This document shows positions 14,475 to 17,704 of a DNA stretch of 17,704 nucleotides, piece by piece. The notes beneath the pieces are model-generated. The model was given only the letters and a program-made list of their open reading frames with translations. It did no database searches and was not told the DNA's origin. The DNA comes from Patulibacter sp. (GTDB lineage: Bacteria; Actinomycetota; Thermoleophilia; Solirubrobacterales; Solirubrobacteraceae). The number at the start of each line of letters is the position of its first letter. Within the stretch, counting starts at the first letter, position 1. Location of the stretch: the NCBI GenBank assembly GCA_031119595.1, contig JAVHXX010000029.1:1-17704 (forward strand). Reading direction: 5' to 3'. The position numbers were made by a program, and so were the translations under genes.

Positions 14475-15556
14475 CTACGCCAGGCCGACGGCCTGCGCGC
14501 CCGGGACGTCCGCGACGGGACGCGGGCCGGGGCCGACGTACTTCGCGCTCGGGCGGATCAGGCGCGCCTCGCGCTTCTGCTCGAGGATGTGCGCGGACCA
14601 GCCGGCCACGCGCGCGCACGTGAACATCGGCGTGAAGAGGTCCGCGGGAACCTGGGCGAAGTCGAGGACGACGGCCGACCAGAACTCGACGTTCGTGGCG
14701 AGGACGCGGTCGGGCTTGCGCTCGTGGAGCTCGGCGAGGGCGGCCTGCTCGAGGGCCTCGGCGACCTCGACGCGATCGGCGTTCAGTTCCTTCGCGATCC
14801 GGCGCAGCGTGCGCGCCCGCGGCCCATGAGGCGCTCGCCCTTGTCGAGCGACTGCTTGACCCACTCGCGCGCGTCGCCGTGCTTCTCGACGGCGTCGAGC
14901 ATGGAGAGCACGCGCGAGGGGGCGCCGCCGTGGAGCGGGCCGCTCAGCGCGCCGACCGCGCCGGAGAGGGCGGCGGCCGCATCCGCGCCCGTGGAGGTGA
15001 TCACGCGGGCGGTGAACGTGGAGGCGTTCATGCCGTGCTCGGCGGCAGAGATCCAGTAGGCGTCGATCGCCTTCGCGTGATCCGGGTTGAGCTCACCGCG
15101 CCAGCGGATGAGGAAGCGCTCGGCGATCGTGCGGCCGTTGTCGACCTCGACCTGCGGGATCGGGGGCTGGCCGGCGCCACGGGCCGACTGGGCCACGAAG
15201 CTGAGCGCCATCACGGACGCGCGGGCGAGCTGCGAGCGGGCCTCGTCGTCGGTGATGTCGATGACGGGCTTGAAGCCCCACTCGGGCGCGAGCATCGCGA
15301 GCGCCGACTGGACGTCGACGCGGGGGTCGCCGGAGCGCACCAGCAGCGGGTGCGGCTCGGCCGGCGCGAGGCCCGGGTCGAAGCTGGAGTCGACGAGGAG
15401 GCCCCACACGTACTCGTACGGGACCTTGCCGACGAGGTCCTCGATGTCGACGCCGCGGTACCGCAGGTTGCCGCCGTCGCGGTCGGGCTCGGCGATCTCG
15501 CTCGCGAAGGCGACGACGCCTTCGAGGCCGGACTTGATCTCGGTGTCGGTCGTCAT
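14475..15556 (-). pseudogene. citA: CitA-type citrate synthase, broken by a deletion/frameshift
   Basis: Citrate synthase condenses oxaloacetate and acetyl-CoA. Residues 1-245 (15556-14822) read GLEGVVAFASEIAEPDRDGG, GNLRYRGVDIEDLVGKVP, EHGMNASTFTARVITSTGAD and SGPLHGGAPSRVL (active-site His209), closely following actinobacterial CitA. The frame then runs into unrelated residues just after GERLMG. The conserved continuation resumes in another frame with PRARTLRRIAKEL (from 14822) through NVEFWSAVVLDFAQVP and SAKYVGPGPRP to the stop at 14475. Between LMG and PRAR the family normally has FGHRVYRAED, so about 31 nt are missing, including the active-site His of GHR. Total coding length otherwise fits the roughly 370 residues of the family. 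Either a real inactivating mutation or an assembly error. The start is the ATG of MTTDTEIK; its ribosome binding site is weak. Confidence 0.85.
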
Positions 15557-15952
15557 CGCAGATGCGTCGCTTCCACTGGGGGCTGAGGTGGGGCGCGGCA
15601 CCGCGGACGGCCGCCGCTGCAAAGGTCACACCGCAGCCTACCGGCGAGGCCGAGTTTCGCGTTCCGCAACATCCCGGTCCGGCCCCCGCGACACAATCAC
15701 CGCAGGCCCCGGGTGATGGGAACTTCGTGGCCAACGACCTCCGGGCGGAGGGTCGTCGATCGAGGACACGTCGTCGACACGGACCGAAGCCCGGGCAGAG
15801 GTTCGGACGTCCCGGGTGGGGGCGTCCGCGCCAGCGTGATTCGGGGGCGGCTCTTGTTTCGAGGGGCCGCTCCCGTTCCGCGCGGCCCGTCGTCCCGGAC
15901 GCGTCACACGCTCCGTCCGGCGATCGCCCCCGTCCGGGATACCGTGGGCCGC
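15557..15952. other. Intergenic region between divergent citrate synthase and amidase
   Basis: This should hold both divergent promoters. I see no gene. A stem of GGGGGCGGC (15843-15851) with GCCGCTCCC (15866-15874), 8 of 9 paired around a 14-nt loop, is the only marked structure. The amidase frame stays open back to 15713, but that translation has no family resemblance. Confidence 0.5.
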
Positions 15953-15953
15953 G
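15940..15953 (+). promoter_or_regulatory. Amidase -10 element, probably leaderless start
   Basis: TACCGT (15940-15945) lies seven bases before the GTG at 15953, the distance at which transcription would begin on the start codon itself. There is no ribosome binding site in front of the GTG, which fits a leaderless message. The -35 is not recognisable. Confidence 0.4.
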
Positions 15954-17419
15954 TGACCGATCACCTCGCCCTGCTCCAGCGACCGGCCGGAGAGCTCGCG
16001 CAGCTCGTCCGCGACGGCGAGGTCAGCGCCTCCGAGCTCGCGAACGCCTCGCTCGAGAAGATCGCGCAGGTCGAGCCGCACATCGCCGCCTTCGCCGACA
16101 TCGACGTGAGCGGCGCGACCGAGGCGGCGGCCACGATCCGCCCGGGCGACGACCGCCCGCTCGCCGGCGTGCCGATCGCGATCAAGAACAACCGCGCGGT
16201 GCTCGGGCTGCCCGTCCGCAGCGGCGCTCGCATCACCGACGACCTCATCGCCCAGTACGACCACCACACGACGATGCGGCTCCGGGCCGCCGGCGCGGTG
16301 ATCATGGGCACGACGGCCCTCCCCGAATGGGGCCTCCTGCCGACCACCGAGCCGCTCCACCGCGTGCCGACGCGCAACCCGTGGGATCTGGGGCGCACCG
16401 CTGGAGGCTCCTCGGGCGGCGCGGCCGCGGCCGTCGCGGCGGGTGCCCTGCCCCTCGCGCACGGCAACGACGGCGGCGGGTCGATCCGCATCCCCGCGGC
16501 CTGCACCGGGCTCGTCGGTCTCAAGCCGCAGCGCGGCCGCGTGTCCCAGGGGCCGGAGACGGGGGAGAACTACCTCGTCGTCGACGGTGGCCTCACCCGT
16601 ACGACCGCCGACGCCGCCCTGATCCTCGACGTCCTCGCCGGCCCCGAACCGGGCGATGCGTCGTGGGCGCCGCCGCACACCGAGTCGTATCGCGAGGCAC
16701 TCACGCGTGCGCTGCCGCGGCTGCGGATCGGCGTGTTCCGCGAGACCCAGCTCGAGGACGCGACCGTCGACCCGGAATGCGCCCGGGCGCTCGACGAGGT
16801 GCTCGCGGTGCTCTCCGACCTCGGCCACGACATCGTGCAGGAGCCGGTGGCGCTCCCGATCGACGAACGCGTCTTCGGCGACCTCTTCACGGACCTCTTC
16901 ACGGACATGGCGAGCGTGCAGACGCGCGTGCTCGCGGCCGCCGGCAAGGCCGCCGGAGGTGGTCAGGGGCCGGTGACCGAGGCCGACCTCGACCCGCTCG
17001 GTTGGGCAGTTTCACAACGCGCCGCGGCCCGGACCGCCACCGATGCCTGGCAGACGAAGTTCATGGCCGACGGCTTCGCCCGCCTGATCCTCGCCACCTT
17101 CGCCCCGTACGACGTGATCCTCTCGCCGTCATTGACCGGGCCGGCCCTGCCGCTCGGCACCATCGACGCAGGCTGGGACGACCCGCTGGGCGTGTTCAAG
17201 CGCGCCGAGCGGTGGGTCGCCTTCTCACCCGTCGTGAACCTCTGCGGCAACCCGGCGATCACCATGCCGACGCACGAGTTCGGCGGTCTTCCCGTGGGCG
17301 TGCAGGCGATCGGCCGGCCGTGCGAGGAGCACGTCCTGCTGCAGCTCTCGGCCCAGCTGGAGGCGCACTACCGCTGGGACGAGCGGCGGTCGCCCCTGGC
17401 CGCGGGGTCACCTCGATAG
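15953..17419 (+). CDS. Amidase-signature family hydrolase
   Basis: A 488-residue cytoplasmic amidase of usual family length. The Ser-cisSer-Lys triad is intact: Lys78 in VPIAIKNN, Ser153 in GGSSGG (151-156) and nucleophile Ser177 in GGGSIRIPA (174-182). The spacings of 75 and 24 residues equal those known for fatty acid amide hydrolase. The block RNPWDLGRTAGGSSGG and the HGNDGGGSIRIPA stretch resemble 6-aminohexanoate-cyclic-dimer-hydrolase-like amidases, but the substrate cannot be decided. It is not clearly a GatA subunit, since no GatB or GatC is adjacent. Start taken at the GTG giving VTDHLALLQRPAGELAQLVR, the usual amidase N-terminus. Confidence 0.9.
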   Translation: MTDHLALLQRPAGELAQLVRDGEVSASELANASLEKIAQVEPHIAAFADIDVSGATEAAATIRPGDDRPLAGVPIAIKNNRAVLGLPVRSGARITDDLIAQYDHHTTMRLRAAGAVIMGTTALPEWGLLPTTEPLHRVPTRNPWDLGRTAGGSSGGAAAAVAAGALPLAHGNDGGGSIRIPAACTGLVGLKPQRGRVSQGPETGENYLVVDGGLTRTTADAALILDVLAGPEPGDASWAPPHTESYREALTRALPRLRIGVFRETQLEDATVDPECARALDEVLAVLSDLGHDIVQEPVALPIDERVFGDLFTDLFTDMASVQTRVLAAAGKAAGGGQGPVTEADLDPLGWAVSQRAAARTATDAWQTKFMADGFARLILATFAPYDVILSPSLTGPALPLGTIDAGWDDPLGVFKRAERWVAFSPVVNLCGNPAITMPTHEFGGLPVGVQAIGRPCEEHVLLQLSAQLEAHYRWDERRSPLAAGSPR

Positions 17420-17422
17420 ACT
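17417..17422 (+). promoter_or_regulatory. Possible ferredoxin -10 element
   Basis: TAGACT overlaps the amidase stop and is identical to the -10 hexamer in front of tetR. Transcription from here would give a pyrimidine-rich leader of about 52 nt before the ferredoxin. No -35 is visible, so this is tentative. Confidence 0.3.
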
Positions 17423-17480
17423 GCGCCGCCCAGGTCCCTCGCCGGTCCCCAACCCTCTTTCCTTCAGGAGACGACCCGCC

Positions 17481-17704
17481 ATGGCGTACGTGATCACCGA
17501 GGCGTGCATTGGAACCAAGGACGCCTCGTGCACCGAGGTGTGCCCGGTCGACTGCATCCACCCGACGCCCGACGAGCCCGACTTCGACACCGTCAAGCAG
17601 CTCTTCATCGATCCCGAGGAGTGCATCGACTGTGACGCGTGCGTCGAAGCCTGCCCGGTCGACGCGTGCTTCGCGGAGGACCAGGTCCCGGACGAGATGG
17701 AGCA
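17481..17704 (+). CDS. fdxA: 7Fe ferredoxin (3Fe-4S/4Fe-4S), truncated by window end
   Basis: The first 74 residues of a small electron-transfer protein, MAYVITEACIGTKDASCTEVC onward. By analogy with Azotobacter/Thermus-type 7Fe ferredoxins, C9, C17 and C58 would bind the [3Fe-4S] cluster and C21, C48, C51 and C54 the [4Fe-4S] cluster (C-x2-C-x2-C-x3-CP). C25 would be the free cysteine. The loop between C25 and C48 is about eight residues longer than in the classic proteins. CAGGAG (17465-17470) lies ten bases before the ATG. The gene follows the amidase by 61 nt and is probably independent. The C-terminus is outside the window. Confidence 0.92.
   Translation, partial: MAYVITEACIGTKDASCTEVCPVDCIHPTPDEPDFDTVKQLFIDPEECIDCDACVEACPVDACFAEDQVPDEME

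Noticed and set aside
14783..14864. Programmed frameshift in citrate synthase
   Set aside because: A change of frame alone would not restore the missing stretch that includes the active-site His, and no slippery sequence is visible, so a deletion explains it better.
1..17704. tRNA, rRNA, insertion sequences, prophage or attachment sites
   Set aside because: I saw no tRNA-like cloverleaf, rRNA sequence, transposase or integrase, or flanking duplications that would support any of these.

Overview
The window is about 17.7 kb of very GC-rich DNA with codon third positions almost all G or C. The gene content points to an actinobacterium: HtaA-type haem proteins, a CitA-like citrate synthase, a 7Fe ferredoxin, GTG starts and apparently leaderless promoters. 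Secreted repeats built around an EYG motif fit the Thermoleophilia (Solirubrobacterales/Patulibacter-like) best, but that finer placement is inference only.

Layout. (1) Positions 1-1100 hold no convincing gene. They carry several families of short repeats and end in a cluster of TAGG/CCTA half-sites that looks like a promoter/operator. (2) Positions 1166-7162 are one tightly packed forward operon for haem iron: hmuT (binding protein), hmuU (permease), hmuV (ATPase), two secreted HtaA-domain proteins and a HugZ-family haem oxygenase. It closes with an intrinsic terminator at 7205-7250. (3) Positions 7257-9566 hold a DHA2-type MFS exporter and a TetR regulator. A striking double operator lies in front of the exporter and a perfect palindrome in front of tetR. 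(4) On the minus strand, 9723-11405 is an NCS1-type permease with an unusual eight-cysteine tail, and 11625-12722 is a secreted beta-propeller protein with a histidine-rich insert. (5) Also on the minus strand, 13053-14045 is a secreted protein of three FN3-like repeats, and 14475-15556 is a CitA-type citrate synthase broken by a roughly 31-nt deletion that removes an active-site histidine. (6) On the plus strand, 15953-17419 is an amidase-signature hydrolase, and 17481 to the window end is the start of a 7Fe ferredoxin.

How the genes work together. Family knowledge supports this chain for the first operon: haem is caught outside the cell by the HtaA proteins, passed to HmuT, imported by HmuU/HmuV and opened by HugZ to free iron. 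The unusual point is that none of the three exported haem-binding proteins has a visible membrane or sortase anchor. The exporter/TetR pair looks like a self-contained drug- or metabolite-sensing efflux module. The remaining genes are housekeeping or envelope functions without a clear link to each other.
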